DNA from: Ascidia mentula
Lineage: Eukaryota; Chordata; Ascidiacea; Phlebobranchia; Ascidiidae
DNA: 64,000 nucleotides
Assembly (NCBI GenBank): GCA_947561715.1
Contig: OX387203.1
Location: 372,001 to 436,000, forward strand
Reading direction: 5' to 3'
Every line of letters starts with the position of its first letter. The first letter of the stretch is position 1. Position numbers and translations under genes: made by a program. The notes beneath the pieces were generated by a model. The model did no database searches and had not been told where the DNA came from. It was given only the letters and a program-made list of their open reading frames with translations. Below are positions 37,091-51,741 of this stretch, piece after piece.

Positions 37091-38980
37091 ATGGATCTCA
37101 AACAAGTTGTGGCAATGAAGGAACCACTTGTTTGGATGGAGGTTACATATGCATGACCAAAACGGAAACTTTATCAATTTATGTATAGCGAAATTTGTGA
37201 TTTATTTGAAATTCATTGGGAAAATCTTTAATGGAGTTGTGAACATAATGGTTAATATTTTCAAATATGAATTGTGTTAATATTTAATGTGATGTTATTT
37301 TTGACCTACACAATCACAAGTAAATACAGAAATGACCTTTCTCTGTAATTTCTTTAATTTTTTGACATTAATTTCAGTATTTTTGAGAAAGACTTTTTTG
37401 AGGGGTATTTTGATGACAATATACAAAAAAAGTACCAAAACAAAATGTGAAAATTAGTGTTTTGCATTGTACAATAAACATTGTACTTCTACATGGAATG
37501 GAATTTAAATAAAAGAGAAGCTAGTTAGTTCAAGTGTGCTTTGACAAATGGAAATTATGCAAGCAATTTCGATTCTGAATATTATTTGAGCAAATATTTT
37601 GATGGAAAGGTCCTAATGAGGCTAAAAGAGACTGAAAGACCGGTGTGGTGTGTTTGAAAAGACAAAATATTAAAATGTTTCGTCTGCTACGGTATGTTTT
37701 GAGACAAATTAGGATTTCTATAGGGTTGAAGTACACCAATCATTATGAACGTAAGCAGTATATAAGATGAGGTCACATAATAGCCACGAAAATACGTCAT
37801 TAATTGAAGACTATTCATACGATATCGCAAAAACTTTCCAAAACGTTGACAAAAAAATTACATTCGCTGCTTGTTTTCTGAAAATATAAATAATAGGGGC
37901 AATACCACTTTCATTAACACAACGAGATAATTTTTAATTGTAGTGATATCACATCATTTATTGCTAAAAACTAGGGACCAGTTGAATACAATATTTTATC
38001 TAAATAGAAATCCGTCGGTATTAGAATCAAATAAAGGATGATCTTTAATAAACCCCAATATAAAAAAAAAATTAAACACCAATCAATGTAAATCCAAAAG
38101 AAGATGGATGAGATCAAATGTCAGTTTTTATTTTTGGGGAATGTTAATATCTATTTTGCAGTAAGTTAATTTACATTTCTTTTGTTTTAACGTGAAGAAA
38201 AAACTTGGTTAATCAACAGACCTGCCTTATTTTTATTGAATGTGCAATTTTTCTTTTGTGAATGCGTAAATAAAATATCCTTTATTTTGAATGGTTATTG
38301 ACGTCAATGCGTGTCCACTGACATTGTGCAGTTATATTGTTATAAAGATTAGCCAATGATACACATTCTGTTGATCACCAGTGCCCTTAAAAACATTATT
38401 TATTATTTGTTATTTGTTTGCCTTAATCGTGATGAATATATGTCCTTGGTGGATGAGTGCACTGTTTTCAAATGTAAATTGTCGTCAGCGAAACAAATTT
38501 ATACGGAATTGAAATAAAGCTTTTGAATGTTCTGAAATGTAGAAGATGTGGATTCAAAAAAACTTGACTAGACGACTAAATACTTTCCTAAACGAAATTG
38601 TCTCAATCGGTAACTAAATGTGTATATTCCTAAATTTGCAAGATTGTTGATATTCGGGGAAAAAGTATTCACAATTTATTTTGTATGATATGGAAATGGT
38701 AAATGGTATCGGCACGTGCGACTTATGATACAAAATTAAATCATTAATTGCTTTTGATGAATTATATTTTATTTCTATGGTAAACCAGACCACAATTGAT
38801 TGTTGTACCTTAGTTACGTGGTAAACGACCTAGAACAAAAACTTGACGTTATTTTTTCAAAATACAAATTTCAGGCCTTGATTAATTTTCTGCCTGTTGC
38901 AAATTTAATTTCCCAATTGTGTTCTATCCAAAAATTCATTCTAACGATGCAAAACATCATTTAATGATCTAAAAAATTAA

Positions 38981-39060
38981 GCTCCCGGTGAGGCTTGAAC
39001 TCCCGACCCTCGGCTTACCAGGACCAGCGCTTTACAGCCTGCAAACTTGACCACACAACG
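38981..39060 (-). repeat. tRNA-like element, minus strand (unit 5)
   Basis: Same element as in unit 0, with both box-like motifs kept. Confidence 0.5.
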
Positions 39061-40219
39061 AAATATGACGTCATAATCTTATGGCAAAAACGACTGTGAT
39101 CAAAATAATGAGTGTGACATGTGTAGCGTCCTGCTCACGGTCTTAGTTTACGGTTTAAGTGTTGAACCATAAACATGAAATGACTATAAGTGTACATAAC
39201 TGATATGTGTAAACTTCATTAACATTGGGCGCAGTTGGGCGTGTTGTTTTTGCAGAAATTGGAGCTTTTGGGCGTGTGAAAACCAAAAAATTAGGGGCTT
39301 TTGGTAAAAAAAATCTGGCAACACTGGAGCTACAGGAGCACAGAGGTTTCACTGTGTATATTGTGGCCAAGTTACACTGGTGCGCAAGCGCACAACTTGC
39401 CAGGCAACCTTAACATAAACCTAGGGTATCGCTACTACTATAATCAGACAATAAAGCTCCTCACTTGGCAATCACAGCTATCGTATCAAGATCATGAGGT
39501 TTACATGTTTCGCCAAGGCATTGCAGCCTAGCTGGACCTCCATGGGTCACTTGGTATGTTTATTAATGCAGATAACCTTCAAAACTTGATTTGGGGATTT
39601 AATACTGCTATGTGTCCTTAAAATTGCTTGGGACAAGCTGGTTCAAAATGTGTAAAGTTTAACGTAAACATGCATCTTGATTTCAGTGAGATTTTAACTA
39701 ACAACCATGGCTTACCAAACCAACAATTTACCCACTGTGCTTAAAGAACAATTCTAAACCAAGGCAAGAAGGAATTATTCTTGAGAATGCTTGGTTTCAT
39801 CAGAACCAAGTCTGAACCTTTTGGAATGTTTGAAAAGATCAAACAAGAAGGTGATTTAAGAAAAAATATAAACATGCAAACAACACCCCAAAAATCCATA
39901 TAAACCATGGATCAGTGTTTCTTCAATTTTCTGTCCAGCCCGGATGTTGTCACAATAGCTGTGGACCGCTTTAGGTTTGTCACCTGATATGTAGTCTGTT
40001 GAGATTTAAGTCTAAGGTGCACTCCACAATTCACTTTAGTTTGTTGTATAACCAGTCTATGATATCCTTCTGTAATTTTGCATGTTTGCTTTTCGTGCAA
40101 AATAGGAATACATTTTTTGAAAGTAGTGATTAATGCCGCAGACCTCCTGGCATGTTTAAAACTATTGCCCTATTATCCAGCAAATCTTCGTGCCAATAAG
40201 TGTATCCAATCTGATCGCT

Positions 40220-40288
40220 GAGCTCCTGTAGCTTGAAAGAGCATTGGACGGAGAGAGAGAACGCAAGTTTAAACCTCACTGGTAACTC
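40220..40288 (+). repeat. tRNA-like element, plus strand (unit 5)
   Basis: Same element as at 9514. The B-box-like motif carries a C-to-T change (GTTTAAACC). Confidence 0.45.
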
Positions 40289-40416
40289 AATTTTTCAGAT
40301 CACCCTTGGGAAAAAGTGGTTACTTCAGCTGGGCTGCGATAACAGCAAAACCCTAATAGCAAGAATATCACATTCCTTCATCTGATGTGATTTAAAATAA
40401 AGGTTGTTGTTTGTAG

Positions 40417-40845
40417 CTGAACAGCCAATTCCTGGTGAGTTTAGGCGTCCAGTTACATACAAAATACTCGCTATTTCATTCCGGTGAAAAATATTTTTAC
40501 TTGCCCCCAACATTTCACCATTTGTTAGAACTATTTCTGGCAAAAACATGTTGACTTGAGTAAAAGGGCAGATAATTTTCAGATAATAACATTTGTTGAC
40601 TACAGTGGATTCAGTTTCATTGTTGCCAATCGTAACTGTCATGTCAGTATATGACAACAGACAATTTTGGTTTAAGTGAAAGTCTATTTTCTCAGGTTAC
40701 TCATGGTGTGAAATATCATCAGTAGAAGCTTGAGAAGAAAAGCTACCCTAATGACAGATCAGCCATTGGCCAACCAAAGCATGGTAACCAGTCAAACATT
40801 AAAGATGTTGATGCAAAATTAATGTGTCATATGTAATTGCCTTAT
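40417..40845 (+). pseudogene. Decayed copy of WDSUB1 last two exons (unit 6)
   Basis: Same remnants with the acceptor TTTGTAG present. Confidence 0.8.
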
Positions 40846-40985
40846 CCATGCCCTGATATGACTCTGAGAAAAGTTTAAACTGTTCCCAAATGCAGTTTGT
40901 GTTATGTATTTTTTGACTTCAATCTTGCTCTCAGCCCTGGTTTGGCAAAACCAAAAAAGACGAGCTGAATAGTTTCTCATTACAG

Positions 40986-41547
40986 GTCTATATAATGTGC
41001 TTGTAACTTCCCCTGTATGTGTTGGTGGTTATGCTTTACTGGATTACATGGTGTACGTTAAAAATGCACATCATTATTCAGGAAGATTTTGGTCAATGTA
41101 TTCTTGCTAGTGGTGCCATTTCTATTTGTGCTTGCATAATCAGCAGTGCTTTATTTATGACAATAATATGTGTACATCACTGCCCTTGTTATGCAATAAT
41201 GTACCATTGTGTCAGACTGCTATATGGCTCTCTTTGTTTCTCAAACTGGAGGTGCTGCATATGTTTTTATTGTGTGGGTTCTATTTGTGATCAGCCCACT
41301 TTGTTGTATTACTTCTTGTATTTTTTTTTTGTTACATAATGTTTAGAGGTTGTATATTTTTGTGGAATATGGCTGCATTCTCTGATTTAGCATATTTGAT
41401 TTTGTCTCGTTATAACCAGTTAGGCAAGACACATTCTGCTTTTAGTAATTTGTGCGCTGTGCATATTTTTACCCTGGACACTTATTCTCCTGCGAGCAGT
41501 TTACAAGCCCTGCCCAGGTTTGTGCATGGGAGTCTCACTATACATGA
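40986..41547 (+). pseudogene. Multi-pass membrane protein fragment (unit 6)
   Basis: Same pattern as other units. A 1-bp deletion near 41525 shifts the last residues. Confidence 0.45.
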
Positions 41548-42194
41548 TCAGTTTTAAATATATGTTGACTTTATCTTGTGGTTGTACTCTGGTATGATAA
41601 TGTGCGATATGTTTTCTATGCAATGGCGTACGCTTATTGCACCATGTGTGTAAATAAATCTTACAGCAAATGTTGTTTTCCAAACGAGAGTTTTTGAATG
41701 AAATGAGAATAAGAGTCTGAATTTTAACCCTGAACAACTTATATGTAAAGCAAATATCCAATGGACTATTGAAGAACAAACAATATTTTTGAAATATGTT
41801 GGTTTAATTATTATTTTAAGTGAGTTAACTGATTGTCCAGATACACTGAAGCATGATCATTTTATCCAGTATATTTGCACGGATTATAGATAAAGTTTTT
41901 CTTATTTGTGGAGCCATTACAATTAAAACATTGTTTAATTGGTAATGAGAATCAAGTTGCTTGATACCACAAGATGATTGCCAAGTTGCCATACTTTTGT
42001 TCCCAATTGTTGCATAGGAATTAGCCTTGCTAAACAATGGAAAATGACAGACAAGTTGACAATATACATTCTTATCAATATGTTGAGATTGGAAAGTAAA
42101 ACTTAAGAGGTGTTTCTAATTAATGTCAAGTGAATTTAAATTGATCCTCTTTGTGAATTTAGGATCATCGTTCAAAACAACCTAATCTTGTCAG

Positions 42195-43394
42195 CTTTTC
42201 AATGCAAAATTACATCTGGAAGGAAGGCCAATGTGGGATTTTAACATAACTTTGCAAAACATGCCATAATCAAAATCATGAACCAAATCATCCCGCAATC
42301 GTCAGACTGGATCAAATTTATGTTGTGCATTTACTATTGGGATATTTGTGACAATCTATAATTACGTTGTGTTCAATCACATGTTTTTTGGGGTTAATCC
42401 TTTTGCTTTTTTAATGACATATTAGCAAATCAACTTTGGTATTAAAAATCGCATTGACCGCTTCAATAATCCAGCACATATCACAGATCTTTTTCTATTT
42501 CAAACATTGCAATAAATGTCGCTGGCCTTAAGCCAAGATAGGAAATAGAAATGGAAAGATATAGATGGTGAGATATCGTCACACAACTTTCCGTCCCTGT
42601 CCATGTTGTAAGTACGCTAGGTTGTTATTTATTTGTCATTTTGCATTCTAATTAAAGGTCGCAAAGTTAGTTTTTTTAAAAGTTGTTTGGCGGTTATCGG
42701 AGTGCAAGACAATGTCTTGAGAGTAAAACTATCCTATTGACACAATAAAATGTAAATGGAGAAGTAGTTAATCACACACCCTGCTGGAGTGCATTACATT
42801 ATGTTTGAAAGGAAAGTTTACAGTAGATGAAGAATGAACAATCATAATGAAACAAGTTGCAGAGAAAATGTCCTTTATGCCGGTGAATCTCAAACTACCA
42901 CAACATTGCATAAAAAGACTACTACAAGGATGGTTGACTCAGTTGGCATGGAAACATTGAAAAGATAAACTGCAAATGGTTCAACACACGTTGTGGACCC
43001 AATGTATTCTGATGGTAAAATGTATGAAGTCAGAGAATGCATCAGAAGGTTACAAAAAGTATGTAAAACTGATATTAAAGTAAGTTTAATCACAATTGGT
43101 GCAATTGTTCCTGCTTGGATTCTCAATGCTTTACAGATGATTGCCATTATATACAAGATTAAGATCAATCTGAAATATATATTGGGTGCATTCACAAAAT
43201 GTGACAAGAATAAGACAGTGGCAAATGCCAAAGATCAAGAATCTTCAATAGCTGAAACAGGAATGATGGGAGAATATGATGTAAACCCATATGCTTTTGC
43301 ACAAGACCTCTGTATTGATGAGTCACCTTATTTAATGGCTATGCCAATGGGAATGGAGGAACCAAAGGTTAAATATGCCACGGTGAGTAAGTAA
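42195..43394 (+). pseudogene. Decayed receptor copy (unit 6)
   Basis: An in-frame TAA occurs in the second TSP1-like repeat (KR then stop at about 42966). The frame is open after it through the transmembrane helix and tail to 43394, and the ITIM-like end is kept. Confidence 0.85.
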
Positions 43395-43473
43395 ATGGAT
43401 CACAAACAAGTTGTGGCAATGAAGGAAGCACTTGTATGGATGGAGGTTACATATGCATGAGAAAAATTGAAAC

Positions 43474-43546
43474 TTTATCAAATAAATCGATCTGAGCTGT
43501 CTGAAGATCGCTGTGTTTGGATTTTAATACATTATTTATCAAATAA
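43474..43546. repeat. 49-bp insert between 12-bp direct repeats (unit 6 only)
   Basis: TTTATCAAATAA occurs at 43474-43485 and again at 43535-43546, where all other units have it once. The sequence between (43486-43534) has no match elsewhere in the window. This could be a small element with a target duplication or a repair filler. Confidence 0.65.
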
Positions 43547-45342
43547 TGTATAGCGATATTTGTGATTTATTTGAAATCCATTGGGAAAATCTTTAATGGA
43601 GTTGTGAACATAATGGTTAATATTTTCAATTATGAATTGTGTTAATATTTAATGTGATGTTATTTTTGACCTACACAATTACAAGTAAATACAGAAATTA
43701 CCTTTCTCTGTAATTTCTTTAATTTTCTGACATTAATTCAGTATTTTTGAGAAAGATTTTTTGAGGGGTATTTTGATGACAATAATGTAATAAAAGTTCC
43801 AAAACAAAATGTGAAAAATAGTGTTTTGCATTGTACAATAAACATTGTACTTCTGCATGGAATGGATTTTTAATAATAGAGAAGCTAGTTAGTTCATGTG
43901 TGCTTCGACAGAAAGGAAAGTATGCAAGCGATTTCAGTTCTGAATATTGTTTAAGCAAATATTTTGATGGGAAGGTCCTAATGAGGCTAAAAGAGACTAA
44001 ACGGCCGGTGTGGTGTGTTTAAAAAGACAAAATATTGCAACGTTTCTTCTGCTACGGTGTGTTTTGTAACAAATTAGGATTTCTATAGCATTGAAGTACA
44101 CCAATCATTATGAACGTAAGCAGCATATTGGATGAGGTCACATAATAGCCAAGAAAATACGTCATTAATTGAGGACTATTCATACGATATCGCAAAAACT
44201 TTCCAAAACGTTGACAAAAAAATTACATTCGCTGCTTGTTTTCTGAAAATACAAATAATGGGGGCAATACCACTTTCATCAATACAACGAGATAATTTTT
44301 AATTGTATAGATATCACATCATTTATTGCTGAAAATTATGGACCAGTTGAATACAATATTTTATCTAAATAGAAATAGTTCGGTATTAGAATCAAACAAA
44401 GGATGATCTTTAATAAACCCCAATATAAAAAAAAATTAAACACCAATCAATGTAAATCCAAAAGAAGATGGATGAGATCAAATGTCAGTTTTTATTTTTG
44501 GGGAATGTTAATATCTATTTTGCAGTAAGTTAATTTACATTTCTTTTGCTTTAACGTGAAGAAAAAACTTGGTTCATGAACAGACCTGTCTTATTTTATT
44601 GAATGTGCAATTTTTCTTTTGTGAATGCGTAAATAAAATACCTTTATTTTGAATGGTTATTGCCGTCAATGCGTGTCCACTGACATTGTGCAGTTATATT
44701 GTTATAAAGATTAGCCAATGATACACATTCTGTTGATCACCAGTGCCCTTAAAAACATTATTTATTATTTGTTATTTGTTTGCCTTAATCGTGATGAATA
44801 TATGTCCTTGGTGGATGAGTGCACTGTTTTCAAATGTAAATTGTCGTCAGCGAAACAAATTTATACGGAATTGAAATAAAGCTTTTAAATGTTCTGAAAT
44901 GTAGAAGATGTGGATTCAAAAAAACTTGACTAGACGACTAAATACTTTCCTATACGAAATTGTCTCAATCGGTAACTAAATGTGTATATTCCTAAATTTG
45001 CAAGATTGTTGATATTCGGGGAAAAAGTATTCACAATTTATTTTGTATGATATGGAAATGGTAAATGGTATCGGCACGTGATACTTATAATACAAAATTA
45101 AATCATTAATTTCTTTTGATGAATTATATTTTATTTCTATGGTAAACCAGACCACAAATAATTGTTGTACCTTAGTTACGTGGTAAACGACCAAGAACAA
45201 AAACTTGACGTTATTTTTTCAAAATACAAATTTCAGGCCTTGATTAATTTTCTGCCTGTTGCAAATTTAATTTCCCAATTGTGTTCTATCCAAAAATTCA
45301 TTCTAACGATGCAAAACATCATTTAATGATCTAAAAAATTAG

Positions 45343-45422
45343 GCTCCCGGTGAGCTTTGAACTACCGACCCTCGGCTTACCAGGATCAGCGCTTTACAGT
45401 CTGCAAACTTGAACACACAACG
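45343..45422 (-). repeat. tRNA-like element, minus strand (unit 6)
   Basis: The most diverged copy: the B-box-like part (GTTCAAAGCTCACC) and A-box-like part each have a change. Confidence 0.45.
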
Positions 45423-46616
45423 AAATATGACGTCATAATCTTATGGCAAAAACGACTGTGATCAAAATAATGAGTGTTACATGTGTAGCGTCCTGCTCAC
45501 GGTCTTAGTTTACGGTTTAAGTGTTGAACCATAAGCATGAAATGACTATAAGTGTACATAATTGATATGTGTAAACTTCATTAACATTGGGAGTGTTGTT
45601 TTTGCAGAAATTGGCGCTTTTGGGCGTGTGAAAACCAAAAAATTAGGGGCTTTTGGCAAAAAAAATCTGGCAACACTGGAGCTACATGAGCACAGCGGTT
45701 TCACTGTGTATATTGTGGCCAAGTTACACTGGTGCGCAAGCGCACAGCTTGCCAGGCAACCTTAGGTATCGCTACTACTATAACCAGACAATAAAGCAAT
45801 GTTTCTTGCAATGGCATGATTGGCAAGATCGCCCCATGGCTCCTCACTTGGCAATCACAGCTATCGTATCAAGATCATGAGGTTTACATGTTTCGCCAAG
45901 GCATTGCAGCTCTAGCTGGACCTCCATGGGTCACTTGGTATGTTTATTAATGCAGATAACCTTCAAAACTTGATTTGGGGATTTAATACTGCTATGGGTC
46001 CTTAAAATTGCTTGAGACAAGCTGGTTCAAAATGTGTAAAGTTTAACGTCAACATGCATCTTGATTTCAGTGAGATTTTAACTAACAACCATGGCTTACC
46101 AAACCAACAATTTACCCACTGTGCTTAAAGAACAATTCTAAACCAAGGCAAGAAGGAATTATTCTTGGGAATGCTTGGTTTCATCAGAACCAAGTCTGAA
46201 CCTTTTGGAATGTTTGAAAAGATCGAACAAGAAGGTGATTTAAGAAAAAATATGAACATGCAAACAACACCCCAAAAATCCCTCTATATAAACCATGGAT
46301 CAGTGTTTCTTAAATTTTCTGTCCAGCCCGGCCCCTTTCGATGTTGTCACAATAGCTGTGGACCGCTTTAGGTTTGTCACCTGATATGTAGTCTGTTGAG
46401 ATTTAAGTCTAAGGTGCACTCCACAATTCACTTTAGTTTGCTGTATAACCAGTCTATGATATCCTTCTGTAATTTTGCATGTTTGTTTATAGTGCAAAAT
46501 AGGAATACATTTTTTGAAAGTAGTGATTAATGCCGCAGACCTCCTGGCATGTTTAAAACTATTGCCCTATTATCCAGCAAATCTTCGTGCCAATAAGTGT
46601 ATCCAATCTGATCGCT

Positions 46617-46685
46617 GAGCTCCCGTAGCTTGAAAGAGCATTGGACGCAGAGAGAGAACGCAAGTTCAAACCTCACTGGTAACTC
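46617..46685 (+). repeat. tRNA-like element, plus strand (unit 6)
   Basis: Same element as at 9514. Confidence 0.5.
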
Positions 46686-46813
46686 AATTTTTCAGATCAC
46701 CCTTGGGAAAAAGTGGTTACTTCAGCTGGGCTGCGATAACAGCAAAACCCTAATAGCAAGAATATCACATTCCTTCATCTGATGTGATTTAAAATAAAGG
46801 TTGTTGTTTGTAG

Positions 46814-47242
46814 CTGAACAGCCAATTCCTGGTGAGTTTATGCGTCCAGTTACATACAAAATACTCGCTATTTCATTCCGGTGAAAAATATTTTTACTTG
46901 CCCCTAACATTCACCATTTGTTAAAACTATTTCTGGCAAAAACATGTTGACTTGAGTAAAAGGGCAGATAATTTTCAGATAATAACATTTGTTGACTACA
47001 GTGGATTCAGTTCCATTGTTGCCAATCGTAACTGTCATGTCAGTATATGACAACAGACAATTTTGGTTTAAGTGAAAGTCTATTTTCTCAGGTTACTCGT
47101 GGTGTGAAATATCATCAGTAGAAGCTTGAGAAGGAAAGCTACCCTAATGACAGATCAGCCATTGGCCAACCGAAGCATGGTAACCAGTCAAACATTAAAG
47201 ATGATGATGCAAAATTAATGTGTCATATGTAATTGCCTTATC
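46814..47242 (+). pseudogene. Decayed copy of WDSUB1 last two exons (unit 7)
   Basis: Same remnants with the acceptor TTTGTAG present and a 1-bp deletion near 46910 relative to other units. Confidence 0.8.
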
Positions 47243-47381
47243 CATGCCCTGATATGACTCTGAGAAAAGTTTAAACTGTTCCCAAATGCAGTTTGTGTTA
47301 TGTATTTTTTGACTTCAATGTTGCTCTCAGCCCTGGTTTGGCAAAACCAAAAAAGACGAGCTGAATAGTTTCTCATTACAG

Positions 47382-47943
47382 GTCTATATAATGTGCTTGT
47401 AACTTCCCCTGTATGTGTTGGTGGTTATGCTTTACTGGATTACATGGTGTACGTTAAAAATGCACTTCATTATTCAAGAAGATTTTCGACATTGTATTCT
47501 TGCTAGTGGTCCCATTTCTATTTGTGCTTGCATAATCAGCAGTGCTTTATTTATGACAATAATATGTGTACATCACTGCCCTTGTTATGCAATAATGTAC
47601 CATTTTGTCAGACTGCTATATGGCTCTCTTTGTTTCTCAAACTGGAGGTGCTGCATATGTTTTTATTGTGTGGCTTCTATTTGTTATCAGCCCACTTTGT
47701 TGTATTATTTCTTGTATTTTTTTTTGTTACATAATGTTTAGAAGTTGTATATTTTTGTGGAATATGGCTGCATTCTCTGATTTAGCATATTTGATTTTGT
47801 CTCGTTATAACCAGTTAGGCAAGACACATTCTGCTTTTAGTAATTTGTGCGCTGTGCATTTTTTTACCCTGGACACTTATTCTCCTGCGAGCAGTTTACA
47901 AGCCCTGCCCAGGTTTGTGGCATGGGAGTCTCACTATACATGA
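47382..47943 (+). pseudogene. Multi-pass membrane protein fragment (unit 7)
   Basis: The second half is open as one 113-codon frame (47605-47943), as in unit 3. Confidence 0.45.
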
Positions 47944-48589
47944 TCAGTTTTAAATATATGTTGACTTTATCTTGTGGTTGTACTCCAGTATGATAATGTG
48001 CGATATGTTTTCTATGCAATGGCGTACGCTTATTGCACCATGTGTGTAATTAAATCTTACAGCAAATGTTGTTTTCCAAACGAGAGTTTTTGAATGAAAT
48101 GAGAATAAGAGTCTGAATTTTAACCCTGAACAACTTATATGTAAAGCAAATATCCAATGGACTATTGAAGAACAAAGAATATTTTTGAAATATGTTGGTT
48201 TAATTATTATTTTAAGTGAGTTAACTGATTGTCCAGATACACTGAAGCATGATCATTTTATGCAGTATATTTGCACGGATTATAGATAAAGTTTTTCTTA
48301 TTTGTGGAGCTTTTACAATTAAAACATTGTTTAATTGGTAATGAAAATCAAGTCGCTTGATACCACAAGATGATTGCCAAGTTGCCATACTTTTGTTCCC
48401 AATTGTTGCATAAGAATTAGCCTTGCTAAACAATGGAAAATGACAGACAAGTTGACAATATACATTCTTATCAATATGTTGAGATTGGAAAGTAAAACTT
48501 AAGAGGTGTTTCTAATTAATGTCAAGTGAATTTAAATTGATCCTCTTTATGAATTTAGGATCATCATTCAAAACAACCTAATCTTGTCA

Positions 48590-49782
48590 GCTTTTCAATG
48601 CAAAATTACATCTGCCAATGTGGGATTTTAACATAACTTTGCAAAACATGCCATAATCAAAATCATGAACCAAATCATCCCACAATCGTCAGACTGGATC
48701 AAATTTATGTTGTGCATTTACTATTGGGATATTTGTGACAATCTATAATTACGTTGTGTTCAATCACATGTTTTTATGGGTTAATCGGTTTGCTTTTTTA
48801 ATGACATATTAGCAAATCAACTTTGGTATTAAAAATCGCATTGACCGCTTCAATAATCCAGCACATATCACAGATTTTTTTCTATTTCAAACATTGCAAT
48901 AAATGTCGCTGGCCTTAAGCCAAGATAGGAAATAGAAATGGAAAGATATAGATGCTGAGATATCGTCACACAACTTTCCGTCCCTGTCCATGTTGTAAGT
49001 ACGCTAGGTTGTTATTTATTTGTCATTTTGCATTCTAATTAAAGGTCGCAAAGTTTTTTTTTTAAAAGTTGTTTGGCGGTTATCGGAGTGCAAGACAATG
49101 TCTTGAGAGTAAAACTATCCTATTGACACAATAAAATGTAATGGAGAAAGAGTAGTTAATCACACACCCTGCTGGAGTGCATTACATTATGTTTGAAAGG
49201 AAAGTTTACAGTAGATGAAGAATGAACAATCATAATGAAACAACTTGCAGAGAAAATGTCCCTTATGCCGGTGAATCTCAAACTACCACAACATTGCATA
49301 AAAAGACTACTACAAGGATAGTTGACTCAGTTGGCATGGAAACATTGAAAAGAGAAAGTGCAAATGGTTCAACACATGTTGTGGACCCGATGTATTCTGA
49401 TGGTAAAATGTATGAAGCCAGAGAATGCATCAGAAGGTTACAAAAAGTATGTAAAACTGATATTAAAGTAAGTTTAATCACAATTGGTGCAATTGTTCCT
49501 GCTTGGATTCTCAATGCTTTACAGATGATTGCCATTATATAAAAAATTAAGATCAATCTGAAATATATATTGGGTGCATTTACAAAATGTGACAAGAATA
49601 AGACAGTGGCAAATGTTAAAGATCAAGAATCTTCAATAGCTGAAACAGGAATGATGGGAGAATATGATGTAAACCCATATGCTTTTGCACAAGACCTCTG
49701 TATTGACGAGTCACCGTATTTAATGGCTATGCCAATGGGAATGGAGGAACCAAAGGTTAAATATGCCACGGTGAGTAAGTAA
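48590..49782 (+). pseudogene. Decayed receptor copy (unit 7)
   Basis: Open from 49222 to 49542, where TAA replaces a Tyr codon at the end of the transmembrane helix. The tail frame (49570-49782) is otherwise preserved. Confidence 0.85.
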
Positions 49783-51661
49783 ATGGATCACAACAAGTTG
49801 TGGCAATGAAGGAAGCACTTGTATGGATGGAGGTTACATATGCATGAGAAAAATTGAAACTTTATCAAATAATGTATAGCGATATTTGTGATTTATTTGA
49901 AATCCATTGGGAAAATCTATAATGCAGTTGTGAACATAATGGTTAATATTTTCAATTATGAATTGTGTTAATATTTAATGTGATGTTATTTTTGACCTAC
50001 ACAATTACAAGTAAATACAGAAATTACCTTTCTCTGTAATTTCTTTAATTTTTTGACATTAATTTCAGTATTTTTGAGAAAGATTTTTTGAGGGGTATTT
50101 TGATGACAATAATGTAATAAAAGTTCCAAAACAAATTGTGAAAAATAGTGTTTTGCATTGTGCAACAAACATTGTACTTCTACATGGAATGGAATTTTAA
50201 TAATAGAGAAGCTAGTTAGTTCATGTGTGCTTCGACCGAAAGGAAAGTATGCAAGCGATTTCAGTTCTGAATATTGTTCAAGCAAATATTTTGATGGGAA
50301 GGTCCTAATGAAGCTAAAAGAGACTAAACGGCCGGTGTGGTGTGTTCAAAAAGACAAAATATTGCAACGTTTCTTCTGCTACGGTATGTTTTGTAACAAA
50401 TTAGGATTTCTATAGCATTGAAGTACACCAATCATTATGAACGTAAGCAGCATATTGGATGAGGTCACATAATAGCCAAGAAAATACGTCATTATAGAGG
50501 ACTATTCATACGATATCGCAAAAACTTTCCAAAACGTTGACAAAAAAAAATTACATTCGCTGCTTGTTTTCTGAAAATACAAATAATGGGGGCAATACCA
50601 CTTTCATCAATACAACGAGATAATTTTTAATTGTATTGATATCACATCATTTATTGCTGAAAATTAGGGACCAGTTGAATACAATATTTTATCTAAATAG
50701 AAATAGTTCGGTATTAGAATCAAACAAAGGATGATCTTTAATAAACCCCAATATAAAAAAAAATTAAACACCAATCAATGTAAATCCAAAAGAAGATGGA
50801 TGAGATCAAATGTCAGTTTTTATTTTGGGGGAATGTTAATATCTATTTTGCAGTAAGTTAATTTACATTTCTTTTGCTTTAACGTGAAGAAAAAACTTGG
50901 TTCATGAACAGACCTGTCTTATTTTATTGAATGTGCAATTTTTCTGCGTAAATAAATGCGTAAATAAAATATCCTTTATTTTGAATGGTTATTGACGTCA
51001 ATGCGTGTCCACTGACATTGTGCAGTTATATTGTTATAAAGATTAGCCAATGATACACATTCTGTTGATCACCCGTGCCTTTAAAATCATTATTTATTAT
51101 TTGTTTGCCTTAATCGTGATGAATATATGTCCTTGGTGGATGAGTGCACTGTTTTCAAATGTAAATTGTCGTCAGCGAAACAAATTTATACGGAATTGAA
51201 ATAAAGATTTTAAATGTTCTGAAATGTAGAAGATGTGGATTCAAAAAAAACTTGACTAGACGACTAAATACTTTCCTAAACGAAATTGTCTCAATCGGTA
51301 ACTAAATGTGTATATTCCTAAATTTGCAAGATTGTTGATATTCGGGGAAAAAGTATTCACAATTTATTTTGTATGATATGGAAATGGTATCGGCACGTGT
51401 TACTTATGATACAAAATTAAATCATTCATTTCTTTTGATGAATTATATTTTATTTCTATGGTAAACCAGACCACAATTGATTGTTGTACCTTAGTTACGT
51501 GGTAAACGACCAAGAACAAAAACTTGACGTTATTTTTTCAAAATACAAATTTCAGGCCTTGATTAATTTTCTGCCTGTTGCAAATTTAATTTCCCAATTG
51601 TATTCTATCCGAAAATTCATTCTAACGATGCAAAACATCATTTAATGATCTAAAAAATTAA

Positions 51662-51741
51662 GCTCCCGGTGAGGCTTGAACTCCCGACCCTCGGCTTACC
51701 AGGACCAGCGCTTTACAGCCTGCAAACTTGACCACACAACG
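51662..51741 (-). repeat. tRNA-like element, minus strand (unit 7)
   Basis: Same element as in unit 0, with both box-like motifs kept. Confidence 0.5.

Larger units (their letters stand above)
34138..40416 (+). repeat. Array unit 5
   Basis: About 6.28 kb. It shares a deletion of about 43 bp with unit 0 (after AATAAAG at 39456; compare 8735), which the other units lack. Confidence 0.9.
40417..46813 (+). repeat. Array unit 6
   Basis: About 6.40 kb. It carries a private 49-bp insert flanked by 12-bp direct repeats at 43474-43546. Confidence 0.9.
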
